Positions 1 to 6,890 of a DNA stretch of 39,096 bases are shown one piece after another. A model generated the notes under the pieces. That model did no database searches, was not told the DNA's origin, and saw nothing but the letters and a program-made list of their open reading frames with translations. Position 1 is the stretch's first letter. Each line of letters begins with the position of its first letter. This stretch comes from Streptomyces triticirhizae (GTDB lineage: Bacteria; Actinomycetota; Actinomycetes; Streptomycetales; Streptomycetaceae). The stretch is taken from assembly GCF_003696235.1 (NCBI RefSeq), contig NZ_RFFJ01000034.1, forward strand, positions 1-39,096, written 5' to 3'. The position numbers and the translations under genes were made by a program.

Positions 1-14
1 GGCCTAAGGAAGAC

Positions 15-282
15 GGCGCTCCGCGCCTAACAAGCCACTCCGTGGCCAAACACAAAGCCGCTCCGCAGCACAAAACAAATGGCGCTCCGCGCCAAAAAGC
101 CCCACCCCGCAAATTCAACCCACAGAAAGGGCGCTCCGCGCCAAACAAAAACACCTCATCACAACACCCACTCCGCAGAAAGACACTCCGTGCCTAAACA
201 AAGCTGCTCCACAGCCAAACAATGGCGCTCCGCGCCTAACAAAAACGCCACTCCGTGGCGACAAAACAAGCCGCTCTGCGGC
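15..282 (-). repeat. Array of mini-hairpins with TCC/GGA centres
   Basis: About ten units of 13-15 nt, each two short arms around a 3-nt centre (TCC on the plus strand, GGA on the minus strand, once TCT). Clear units lie at 15-27, 34-46, 57-69, 81-93, 130-142, 182-194, 203-215, 224-236, 246-260 and 270-282. Arms differ but stay complementary: GGCGC/GCGCC, GCCAC/GTGGC, CGCCAC/GTGGCG, GCCGC/GCGGC. Units 57-69, 182-194 and 203-215 each have one mismatch. Most starts are 19-24 nt apart, with A-rich spacers. Read leftward, most hairpins are followed at once by a T-rich tract, as in intrinsic terminators; 246-260 followed by TTTTTG is the best case. A further GCGC-CTA-GCGC unit sits at 578-588. Function is inferred: tandem terminators or a structured element of a replicon end. 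Confidence 0.8.
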
Positions 283-683
283 TAAAGTCAGCAACTAAAC
301 AACCGCCCAGCTGCTCACTCAGCCAAAGAAAAGCAACTCCTCTCCAAACGAAACCAGTTGACACCACTCCTAACCAAAGTGCCTCCACCTCCGAACCCAA
401 AAGAAAACCCCATACACACAGAAAAGAAACACACCCAGCCCAACCACCTAAACCCAACGCCCTAACCCCAACCAACTTAATAAACCAAAGAACCCCCAAC
501 CATTCCACAACCTCCCTTCCCCTCTCCCACCTACCCACCCTGAACCAACCACACAACACAAACAAAACAACTCACATGCGCCTAGCGCCAGTCAAGAAAC
601 CCCACCCCCCACTCCCCATCAACTCCCCCTCACCACCTCACAGTTACTCCTCCTCCCGCAAATCACCCACAACAAACGCCAAC
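283..683. other. Gene-free A/C-rich, G-poor stretch
   Basis: I see no credible gene. The plus strand is extremely poor in G: in 301-660 I count 165 C and 27 G, with A far above T. Open frames crossing it are low-complexity Pro/Thr/Asn-rich and have no recognisable domain. A plus-strand RNA from here would be long, C-rich and unstructured, which resembles a Rho-utilisation site. Apart from the GCGC-CTA-GCGC hairpin at 578-588 I see no repeat or promoter. Confidence 0.6.
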
Positions 684-1877
684 TCACCAAATAACAGGAA
701 GTCGAGCCAGCCCGTTGATCATGCTCCCCCGATTCCACTGAAGATCCATCTCCGGGACGGCGAGTTTGAGACCGGGCAGCCGGTCAAGTACCGCTGCGAT
801 GGCTTCCTGTAGCTCGACGCGCGCGAGGTGGGCACCGAGGCAGAAGTGTGGGCCGTGGCCGAATGCGAGATGAGGTGCGGTGGGGCGGTCCAGGAGCAGT
901 GTGTCGGGCTGGGGGAAGACCGCCGGGTCACGGTTGGCGGCGCCGAGTACGGCGATAACGGGTTCGCCGGCGTGGACGGTGACGCCGCCGAGTTCGATGT
1001 CTTCCGTGGCGTAGCGGGCAAAGGAGAAGCCGCTGAGGATGGGGACGTAGCGGAGGAGTTCCTCGACGGCCTGGGGGACGAAATCCGGCTTGTTCCTGAG
1101 GAGTTCGAGTTGCTCCGGGTGGCAGAGCAGGGTGGCCAGAAAGTTGGCGATCTGGTGGGAGGTGGTGACGAAGCCCGCGTTCAGGATGTCGGCCGTGAGG
1201 GAGAACATCTCGTTCTCGGTGATCCGACCTTCGTCGTCACAGGCGCGTACGAGGGTGGTGAGCATGTCGTCTCGGGGATGTTCACGGCGTTCCTGGAACA
1301 TTCCGGCGAGGTGGTGGAAGAAGTCCTCGACACGTTGGCGAACCGTCTCGCCCGGGAGGTCGTTGGCGAAGATGGTGTCGGCCCACATCCAGAACCTGTC
1401 GTGGTCTTCGGGGGGTGCGCCGAGGATCTCACAGATGATGGTGGTGGGGACGGGGATAGCGAACTGCCTGACGAGATCGGTGGGTTGACCGGCTTCCCGG
1501 ATAGCATCGAGGTGTTCGTTGGCGACTTCCCTGACGCGACTGCGGATGGATTCCATGCTGCGGGCGCTGAAGTGCCGTCCCACGATGGACCGGAGACGGG
1601 TGTGGTGGGGCGGGTCGAGGGAGAAGAGTCCTCCGGTGACACGCGCTTCGTCGCGCATTCGAGGCTGGTCACGGTCGGCGCCGAGGGCGATGGAGAAACG
1701 GGGGTCGGACAGTGCCGTCTGGACGTCGGTATGGCGGGTGGCCAGCCAGGCGTCGTCGCCATGAGGCAGCCGTACGCGGGTGAGTGGCTGTCGGCGCAGC
1801 TCGGTGTAGGCCGGGTGGAGGGTGAAGCCGTGGTTGGTCGAGAAGGGGCAGGGTCGCCGCTCCTGGGCTTCGGGCAC
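684..1877 (-). CDS. Cytochrome P450
   Basis: Soluble bacterial class I P450 (397 aa), a haem monooxygenase that would need ferredoxin and reductase partners; none is adjacent. The haem-binding loop is FGHGPHFCLG with Cys346 as thiolate ligand, the K-helix ExxR is E273-R276, and the C-helix region has the usual HTRLR (92-96). The I-helix motif reads AGFVTTS at 234-240, so the acidic residue normally before the conserved Thr (AGxE/DT) is Val237 here, while both Thr are kept. The GTG start has a GGAAG ribosome site about 10 nt upstream. Length is normal for the family. The gene stands alone, reading toward the window's left edge, downstream of the tap/tpg pair but 214 bp from it. Substrate is unknown; tailoring of a natural product or fatty acid is possible. 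Confidence 0.93.
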   Translation of the reverse strand: MPEAQERRPCPFSTNHGFTLHPAYTELRRQPLTRVRLPHGDDAWLATRHTDVQTALSDPRFSIALGADRDQPRMRDEARVTGGLFSLDPPHHTRLRSIVGRHFSARSMESIRSRVREVANEHLDAIREAGQPTDLVRQFAIPVPTTIICEILGAPPEDHDRFWMWADTIFANDLPGETVRQRVEDFFHHLAGMFQERREHPRDDMLTTLVRACDDEGRITENEMFSLTADILNAGFVTTSHQIANFLATLLCHPEQLELLRNKPDFVPQAVEELLRYVPILSGFSFARYATEDIELGGVTVHAGEPVIAVLGAANRDPAVFPQPDTLLLDRPTAPHLAFGHGPHFCLGAHLARVELQEAIAAVLDRLPGLKLAVPEMDLQWNRGSMINGLARLPVIW

Positions 1878-1937
1878 GGTGTTGGTCTTCCTGTGAGGAA
1901 TGGCTACCCGTGGTGCGGGGTGCCGGGCCGTTCCTCA

Positions 1938-1947
1938 GTATCGATAC
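1938..1947. promoter_or_regulatory. Perfect 10-bp palindrome upstream of the P450
   Basis: GTATCGATAC lies about 60 bp upstream of the P450 start in the 214-bp gap before the tpg-like gene. It is AT-richer than its surroundings. It could be part of a promoter or an operator, but no -35/-10 pair is convincing, so this is a weak call. Confidence 0.25.
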
Positions 1948-2091
1948 CGGGGACGGGGTGGCTGCGAGCACGCCGGGCAGGATCACCCCATCAGGTGGCG
2001 GAGCGCGGTCCGGGCGGCCCCAACCCCGGGGGCTGCGGTTCCGGGCTGTCTCCTTGGGAGGTGTCCGCAACGTGGAATGAGCTGACGGCGG

Positions 2092-2664
2092 TCAGGCGGC
2101 GAAGCCCACGTTGGTGACGTACTCGTACTGGCCCCACTGTGATCCCAGATCGACGATCTGCTCGATCCACGCGTCGTCCAGGGCCTGGTCGTCGCCGGCG
2201 GCCCAGGCCTCGACGATGGCTCCCCAGCGGCGGATGTTGAGGGTGCGGAACTCCACGACGCGTTGGTGGGGAGGGCGCACGCCGGACTGGTTGAGCGGAT
2301 GGATCTCCACGCGCGTGCCTCGGCCCTCGCGGTTCAGGCGGGCCAGGAGGTATCGGGCGACGTTCTGGCGACGGACCGCGCGATAGGCGGTGTCGATTCG
2401 CGTGAGGTTGCGTTTGGTGGGGTTACGCGTGCCGGCCAGCCATGCCTTCAGGGTGCGGTCGGTGACGGTCAGTCCGGCCTCGCGTGCGGCGGCGCGGGCT
2501 CGGGATGTGCGGGTGAGATAGTGCAGGCGGGCCAGCAGGCCACGGCGCGTTGTGACGGGGGAAGCGATGAAGTCGGCGAGCGCGTCGAGTTGGCGGGCGA
2601 CGGCCTCGAATCCCTTGATTCCCTGGGCGCCGTACTTGCCGAAATCGATGGTGCGCTCGGGCAC
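2092..2664 (-). CDS. tpg: Tpg-like telomere terminal protein (divergent)
   Basis: 190 aa, close to the ~185 aa usual for Streptomyces Tpg proteins. Tpg is the protein covalently attached to the 5' ends of linear Streptomyces DNA and primes end patching. Visible parts: an N-terminal segment, a helix-turn-helix-like block at about 45-80 with TDRTLKAWLAG and a basic flank, then conserved-looking RVEIHPLNQSG, an AIVEAWAAGDD helix and an aromatic C-terminus (QWGQYEYVTNVGF). This order (HTH, basic stretch, beta segment, 'AxExGA...' helix, aromatic tail) parallels Tpg, although identity to the archetypal protein as I recall it is low. The GTG start at 2664 has GAGGAAGAGG upstream and follows the tap-like stop by 17 bp, so the two are co-transcribed. 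Without the neighbour it would be called only a hypothetical DNA-binding protein. Confidence 0.6.
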   Translation of the reverse strand: MPERTIDFGKYGAQGIKGFEAVARQLDALADFIASPVTTRRGLLARLHYLTRTSRARAAAREAGLTVTDRTLKAWLAGTRNPTKRNLTRIDTAYRAVRRQNVARYLLARLNREGRGTRVEIHPLNQSGVRPPHQRVVEFRTLNIRRWGAIVEAWAAGDDQALDDAWIEQIVDLGSQWGQYEYVTNVGFAA

Positions 2665-2681
2665 GTTGTCCTCTTCCTCGG

Positions 2682-4265
2682 TCAGTTCTCGTCGATGGGT
2701 CCGGCGGCGGCCGGGTCGGTGGGCTCGCTGCCGATGGGATAGACGTCCTTGACCTTCACCTCGGACACCCCACGGCCCTCCGGGAAGACCTTTGGCCAGT
2801 CGCCGATGACATGGAGTTCGTCGGTGCCCATCGCTCGGACGACCGTGAGGCCGGCGTCGTGTGCCTTGAGGGCTTTGGTCCAGAGGTTCGCGAAGGCCTG
2901 GGATCGGATGAGGTGCATCCAGTCCGGGCGGTACAGCTCCCGGTTGTAGTTGGACTCCCCCATCGTGGAGACGAACTTGGAGTACATCGCCTTCACGTAC
3001 TCCAGTGTCACCTCGTCTTCCTGGGCGATGGCGCGGTCCCTGGCGTCCTTGAGGATGACGCGGAACTTCTCCAGGAGGTTCTCCGTGGCGCCGGAGGTGA
3101 ACGACTCGTGGATCTCGGGAGGTTCGCACAGGCCGAGCTTGGGGCCGGACAGGCGCAGCAGCAGGCGGAGCGTGGGTTCGGTGACCCACAGGGGGCCGGG
3201 TTCGTCGCGGTTGCCGATGGGGTTGGGCAGGTAGGCGCCGTGTTCCCACGGGGGTGGGGTGATGAGGTGGACGCCGGCACGGCGGCGGTCGTGTGTGGTG
3301 CCGATGGTGTGTTCCAGCTGTCCGATCGGCAGATGTGTCTTGAGTGCGCTGAGGTAGGCGCCGTTGATGTCGAGAGCCGTCACCTCGTGGACGCCGGGCG
3401 GCAGTTCGGGGCGGAACCACTTGGGGCGGGCTTCCCAGATCTGGTCGGCGCCGCGTGCGGACTGCTTCCGGAGGATGTCCGGAATCCAGGGGTGGGCGAC
3501 GATGGCGTAACGGCCACCCTTGCGGCAGCTGTCCAGCAGGGCCATCGCGTCCGGGATGGCGCGCTTGACCAGGGCTGCGGTCGCTGCTTCGACGTCACCC
3601 TCGTGTGTGGCCAGTGCGTCGGTCACGGCGGCCGCAATGGGGTCGGGTGAGGAGCGGGGGCGGGAGGGCGTCCCGGTGTGGGGAGTGGCTCTGCCGGTGG
3701 GGGAAGTGGCCCGGGCGCGGCGGGCGGCGGGCGGAGTGGGGGCGGGCGTGGTCGTGCGGCTCGCCTGCGGCTCGGCGGGGGCGCACTGGGTGGGGTCGAG
3801 GTGTTGGGGGAAACCGGCGACCTGGTGGTGGGCGGGGCGCCCGCACAGGACGCATGGCTGGGGTTCGGCGAGGGCGTCGCCGTCGTCCGGGTGGGCGCCC
3901 GGGGTGCGGACGCTGGTCTCCGCGTCCGAGGTGGGGCCGGCGTCGGGTGCCGGTTCCGGCGGGGGTGCTTCTGGTGTGGCGGAGGGGGCGGAGGGCGCTT
4001 CGTTCGCGGGTGACGGGACGGGATGCGTGAGCTTGTCGGCCAGGCCGTCGAGGAGGTAGGCGTACTTCGCTCTCACCTCTCCCACGGGGTCCCGGCCGGC
4101 CTCCCATCCTGTGACGGTGGACGGACTGACTCCGAGGGCGCGTGCCACCTGGGCCTTGGAGAGGCCGGCTCGTTCGCGTAGGTCGCGGCGCACCGGCGCC
4201 TCGGGGAGGGGGGTGTGAGGCGTGAGAGAGGCGAGCAGCGAGTCGATCGCGTCGAAATCACTCAT
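2682..4265 (-). CDS. tap: Tap-like telomere-associated protein (HTH plus palm-like C-terminus)
   Basis: 527 aa, shorter than archetypal Tap (about 740 aa). Tap binds the single-stranded telomere 3' overhang, recruits Tpg and has been linked to priming/polymerase activity at ends. Residues 25-75 form an XRE-type HTH (SKAQVARALGVSPSTVTGWE). Residues 80-215 are a Pro/Ala-rich linker holding a possible zinc knuckle (C138xxC141...H146...H155...C161). The C-terminal block has LDINGAYLSA at 298-307 (compare Tap IDVNMAF and the family B polymerase motif A), VKAMYSKFVSTMG at 424-436 (motif B-like), then YRPDW and a helix leading to MGTDELHV at 479-486 (motif C-like, first Asp replaced by Gly). The same order occurs in Tap (WRPDI...helix...SDCVVY). 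Start chosen at ATG 4265, directly before the HTH; the ribosome site is weak. Family-level assignment is from memory of Tap, not from a search. Confidence 0.68.
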   Translation of the reverse strand: MSDFDAIDSLLASLTPHTPLPEAPVRRDLRERAGLSKAQVARALGVSPSTVTGWEAGRDPVGEVRAKYAYLLDGLADKLTHPVPSPANEAPSAPSATPEAPPPEPAPDAGPTSDAETSVRTPGAHPDDGDALAEPQPCVLCGRPAHHQVAGFPQHLDPTQCAPAEPQASRTTTPAPTPPAARRARATSPTGRATPHTGTPSRPRSSPDPIAAAVTDALATHEGDVEAATAALVKRAIPDAMALLDSCRKGGRYAIVAHPWIPDILRKQSARGADQIWEARPKWFRPELPPGVHEVTALDINGAYLSALKTHLPIGQLEHTIGTTHDRRRAGVHLITPPPWEHGAYLPNPIGNRDEPGPLWVTEPTLRLLLRLSGPKLGLCEPPEIHESFTSGATENLLEKFRVILKDARDRAIAQEDEVTLEYVKAMYSKFVSTMGESNYNRELYRPDWMHLIRSQAFANLWTKALKAHDAGLTVVRAMGTDELHVIGDWPKVFPEGRGVSEVKVKDVYPIGSEPTDPAAAGPIDEN

Positions 4266-4713
4266 CGGTGCACAGGCTCTCAGACGCGGGTGACGGGGTT
4301 GCCGGGGAGCGGTGGGCGGTCGGGGACGTGGGACGTGATCCCGTCGTTCGTGTCGGCGGGTCGTGTCGCTCGCGGCCGGATCTGCACGTCTCGCCCCTCC
4401 CATGGCTTCGTGACTGGTCACGAAGTTACCAGCCGTGGAGCGGCCGTGGCCTCGTTGGCTGGTGGCCGCGTGATCACCGGTCCGCCTGGTCCCGAGGGGC
4501 CAGCGTCACCGGGGGCGGGGCGGAGAGGGTCGGGCCAAACGTCCCGGGCGGTGGGGTGGGAGGGCTGGGTGGGTGGACGAGTGAGTCGTGGCGTGGGGTG
4601 GTTTCGGCAATACGTCGCGGGTTGGGGAGGTCGTATTCCGGTGTCTTGTGGGGAACTTGGGCGGCGGACCATGCTCGATGGTGTCTGGTCTTCTCGGGCT
4701 GGGAGTGCCGCGT
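4266..4713. other. Intergenic region between the tap-like gene and the E1alpha gene
   Basis: Divergent 448-bp spacer that must hold promoters for the leftward tap/tpg pair and for the rightward nine-gene paa operon. The only strong feature is the inverted repeat at 4406-4425. The right half is G-rich on the plus strand. I do not see a convincing -35/-10 pair for either direction, nor a further gene. Confidence 0.5.
4406..4425. promoter_or_regulatory. 20-bp inverted repeat upstream of the tap-like gene
   Basis: CTTCGTGAC-TG-GTCACGAAG: two perfect 9-nt arms around TG, 141 bp upstream of the tap-like ATG. Length, perfection and dyad centre fit a dimeric repressor site. Autoregulation by the HTH of the Tap-like protein is possible; control of the divergent paa operon is equally possible. 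No T-tract follows, so a terminator is less likely. Confidence 0.5.
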
Positions 4714-5883
4714 ATGTCGTTCCAGGCTCTTCGGCAGACGGTTGACCGTTTGCTTCCTTCTTCTGATCCGGTTCGTTATGTCGCCGAGGACGGGACGCCG
4801 CTTCCCGTTCCGGATGACGGTGGGATTCCCGCCGATGCGGTGTTGTTGGACGCTTTTCGGCGGATGGTGGTGGGGCGGCGTTTCGACGCGCAGGCGACGG
4901 TGTTGACGCGGCAGGGGCGGTTGGCGGTCTATCCGTCCAGTCGGGGGCAGGAGGCCTGCCAGATCGGCGCGGTGTTGGCGCTGCGGGAGGAGGACTGGCT
5001 CTTTCCGACCTATCGGGACTCGATGGCGTTGTTCGCGCGGGGGCTCGATCCGCTGGAGCTGCTGACGCTGCTGCGGGGTGAATGGCACTGCGGCTATGAC
5101 CCGATGGCCTGGCGTACGGCTCCACAGTGCACTCCCCTGGCGACGCAGGCGCCGCACGCGGTCGGTCTGGCCGAGGCGTTGCGGCGGCGGGGTCGGGGTG
5201 GGGTGGTGTTGGTGTTGGTCGGTGACGGCGGGACGAGTGAGGGCGATTTCCACGAGGCGTTGAACTTCGCGGGGGTGCTCGGGGCGCCGGTGGTTTTCCT
5301 GGTGCAGAACAATCGCTATGCGATTTCGGTTCCGCTGGAGCGGCAGTCGGCGGCGCCGGCGTTGGCGTTTCGGGGGGTGGGGTGTGGGGTGCCGTCGGAG
5401 CAGGTGGACGGGAACGATCTGGTGGCCACGCTGGCGGTGGTGTCGGCGGCGGTGGAGCGGGCTCGGGCGGGGCGGGGGCCTTCGTTGGTCGAGGCGCACA
5501 CGTATCGGGTGGAGCCGCACACGAACGCGGATGACGCGGCGCGGTACCGGGATGAGGAGGAGGTCGCCCGGTGGCGGGCGGCCGATCCGGTGGTGCGGCT
5601 GGAGCGGTATCTGCGGCATCGGGGGCTGCTGACGGATCGGGAGGTGGAGGACGCGCGCCAGGAGGCGGAGCGGGTGGCGGAGGCACTGCGGGCCGGCCTG
5701 AGTGGGCCATTGGCGGGTGATCCGTTGGAGCTGTTCTCGCATGTGTTCGCCGAGCCGACGCCGCAACTGGTGGAGCAGCGGGCCTGGTTGGCGGCGGAGT
5801 TGGCCGCCTGGGACGGCGACGGCGGTGCCGGCGGCGACAGCGACGGCGTGGAGGAGGAGGGACGGTCGGGATGGCGACGGTGA
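4714..5883 (+). CDS. 2-oxoacid dehydrogenase complex, E1 alpha subunit
   Basis: Thiamin-diphosphate decarboxylase alpha chain (389 aa) of a pyruvate/branched-chain-type 2-oxoacid dehydrogenase; with E1beta it decarboxylates a 2-oxoacid and passes the acyl group to the E2 lipoyl arm. The ThDP motif runs GDGGTSEGDF (170-179) to QNN (198-200); YRVEPHTNADDAARY near 264-278 is the loop typical of E1alpha of this class. Start set at ATG 4714 with GGGAG 8 nt upstream; an in-frame GTG at 4681 would add 11 residues. It overlaps E1beta by 13 bp and opens an operon running into paaG-paaABCDE. That context suggests phenylpyruvate as substrate, giving phenylacetyl-CoA directly. A general branched-chain complex remains possible. 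The C-terminus is a low-complexity Asp/Gly/Glu tail. Confidence 0.92.
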   Translation: MSFQALRQTVDRLLPSSDPVRYVAEDGTPLPVPDDGGIPADAVLLDAFRRMVVGRRFDAQATVLTRQGRLAVYPSSRGQEACQIGAVLALREEDWLFPTYRDSMALFARGLDPLELLTLLRGEWHCGYDPMAWRTAPQCTPLATQAPHAVGLAEALRRRGRGGVVLVLVGDGGTSEGDFHEALNFAGVLGAPVVFLVQNNRYAISVPLERQSAAPALAFRGVGCGVPSEQVDGNDLVATLAVVSAAVERARAGRGPSLVEAHTYRVEPHTNADDAARYRDEEEVARWRAADPVVRLERYLRHRGLLTDREVEDARQEAERVAEALRAGLSGPLAGDPLELFSHVFAEPTPQLVEQRAWLAAELAAWDGDGGAGGDSDGVEEEGRSGWRR

Positions 5884-6890
5884 CCATGGCGCGGGCGTTG
5901 AACTCCGCGCTGCGCGAGGCGCTGCGGGCGGATGACGACGTGCTGGTGTTCGGCGAGGACGTGGGGCCGCTGGGCGGGGTGTTCCGGATCACGGACGGGC
6001 TGACCCGGGAGTTCGGGCAGGAGCGGTGTTTTGACACGCCGTTGGCGGAGGCGGGCATCGTGGGGGTGGCGGTGGGCCTGTGCATGGGGGGCTTCCGGCC
6101 GGTGGTGGAGATGCAGTTCGACGCGTTCGGCTATCCGGCGTTCGAGCAGATCGCCTCGCATGTGGCGAAGACGCGGAACCGGACGCGTGGGCGGCTTTCG
6201 CTTCCGATGGTGATTCGTGTTCCGTTCGGTGGGGGGATCGGCGGCGTGGAGCATCACAGCGATTCCAGTGAGGCGTACTACGCGCACACGCCGGGGCTGA
6301 AGGTGGTGACGCCGGCGACGGTGGAGGACGCGTACTGGCTGTTGCGGGACGCGGTGGACGATCCCGATCCGGTGGTGTTCATGGAGCCGAAGCGGCTGTA
6401 CTGGTCGCGGGGTGAGGTGAGCACGGCGCGTGGGTCGGTGGAGCCGTTGGGGCGGGCGGTGGTTCGGCGGGCGGGGCGGGACGTCACGGTGGTGGCGTAT
6501 GGGCCGGCGGTGCCGGTGGCGTTGGAGGCGGCGCGGGAGGCGGCGCGCGGCGGGGTGGAGTTGGAGGTGGTGGATCTTCGGTCGTTGGTGCCGTTCGACG
6601 ACGCGACGGTGGTGGCGTCGGTGCGGCGGACGGGGCGTTGTGTGGTGGTGCAGGAGGCGCAGGGCTTCGCGGGGGTGGGCGCGGAGGTGGCGGCGCGGGT
6701 GCAGGAGCGGTGTTTCCACTCGTTGGCGGCGCCGGTGTTGCGGGTGGCGGGGTTTGACGTTCCGTATCCGCCGCCGGCGGTGGAGCGGGCGCATCTGCCG
6801 AGTGTGCGGCGGATTCTCGGTGCGGTTTCGCGGCTTCAGTTCGATGACGAGCCGGATCTGACGCACGGGGTGGCGGGGGTGGTCTCGTGA
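5871..6890 (+). CDS. 2-oxoacid dehydrogenase complex, E1 beta subunit
   Basis: 339 aa, a normal length for E1beta. It completes the ThDP site at the alpha/beta interface: ALREAL (14-19), FGEDVG (27-32) and PLAEAGIVG, where Glu60 should activate the cofactor. PFGGGIGGVEHHSDS and the C-terminal transketolase domain (VVDLRSLVPFD) are also typical. The ATG lies inside the end of the E1alpha gene (13-bp overlap), and the stop overlaps the E2 start by 4 bp, so the three subunits are translationally coupled. The gene cannot work alone; an E3 dihydrolipoamide dehydrogenase is not encoded in the window and is presumably shared with other complexes. Confidence 0.94.
   Translation: MATVTMARALNSALREALRADDDVLVFGEDVGPLGGVFRITDGLTREFGQERCFDTPLAEAGIVGVAVGLCMGGFRPVVEMQFDAFGYPAFEQIASHVAKTRNRTRGRLSLPMVIRVPFGGGIGGVEHHSDSSEAYYAHTPGLKVVTPATVEDAYWLLRDAVDDPDPVVFMEPKRLYWSRGEVSTARGSVEPLGRAVVRRAGRDVTVVAYGPAVPVALEAAREAARGGVELEVVDLRSLVPFDDATVVASVRRTGRCVVVQEAQGFAGVGAEVAARVQERCFHSLAAPVLRVAGFDVPYPPPAVERAHLPSVRRILGAVSRLQFDDEPDLTHGVAGVVS

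Noticed and set aside
1..14. Left edge being the actual telomere
   Set aside because: The sequence does not begin with the archetypal CCCGCGGAGCGGG palindrome, and the window edge may be arbitrary; kept only as a hypothesis.
15..282. Regular repeat array resembling CRISPR
   Set aside because: Units are 13-15 nt hairpins with 6-11 nt A-rich spacers and variable arms; CRISPR repeats are longer and identical, with 30-nt spacers, and no cas genes are present.
255..812. 185-aa rightward open frame
   Set aside because: Low-complexity Thr/Pro/Asn/Ser-rich product caused by the A/C-rich DNA; it also runs into the antisense strand of the P450.
828..2117. 429-aa rightward open frame antisense to the P450
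   Set aside because: Gly/Val/Glu-rich mirror of a well-supported gene, a usual effect of high GC codon bias.
4418..6085. 555-aa leftward open frame over E1alpha
   Set aside because: Pro/Arg/Ala-rich shadow without domains; E1alpha motifs in the opposite strand are clear.
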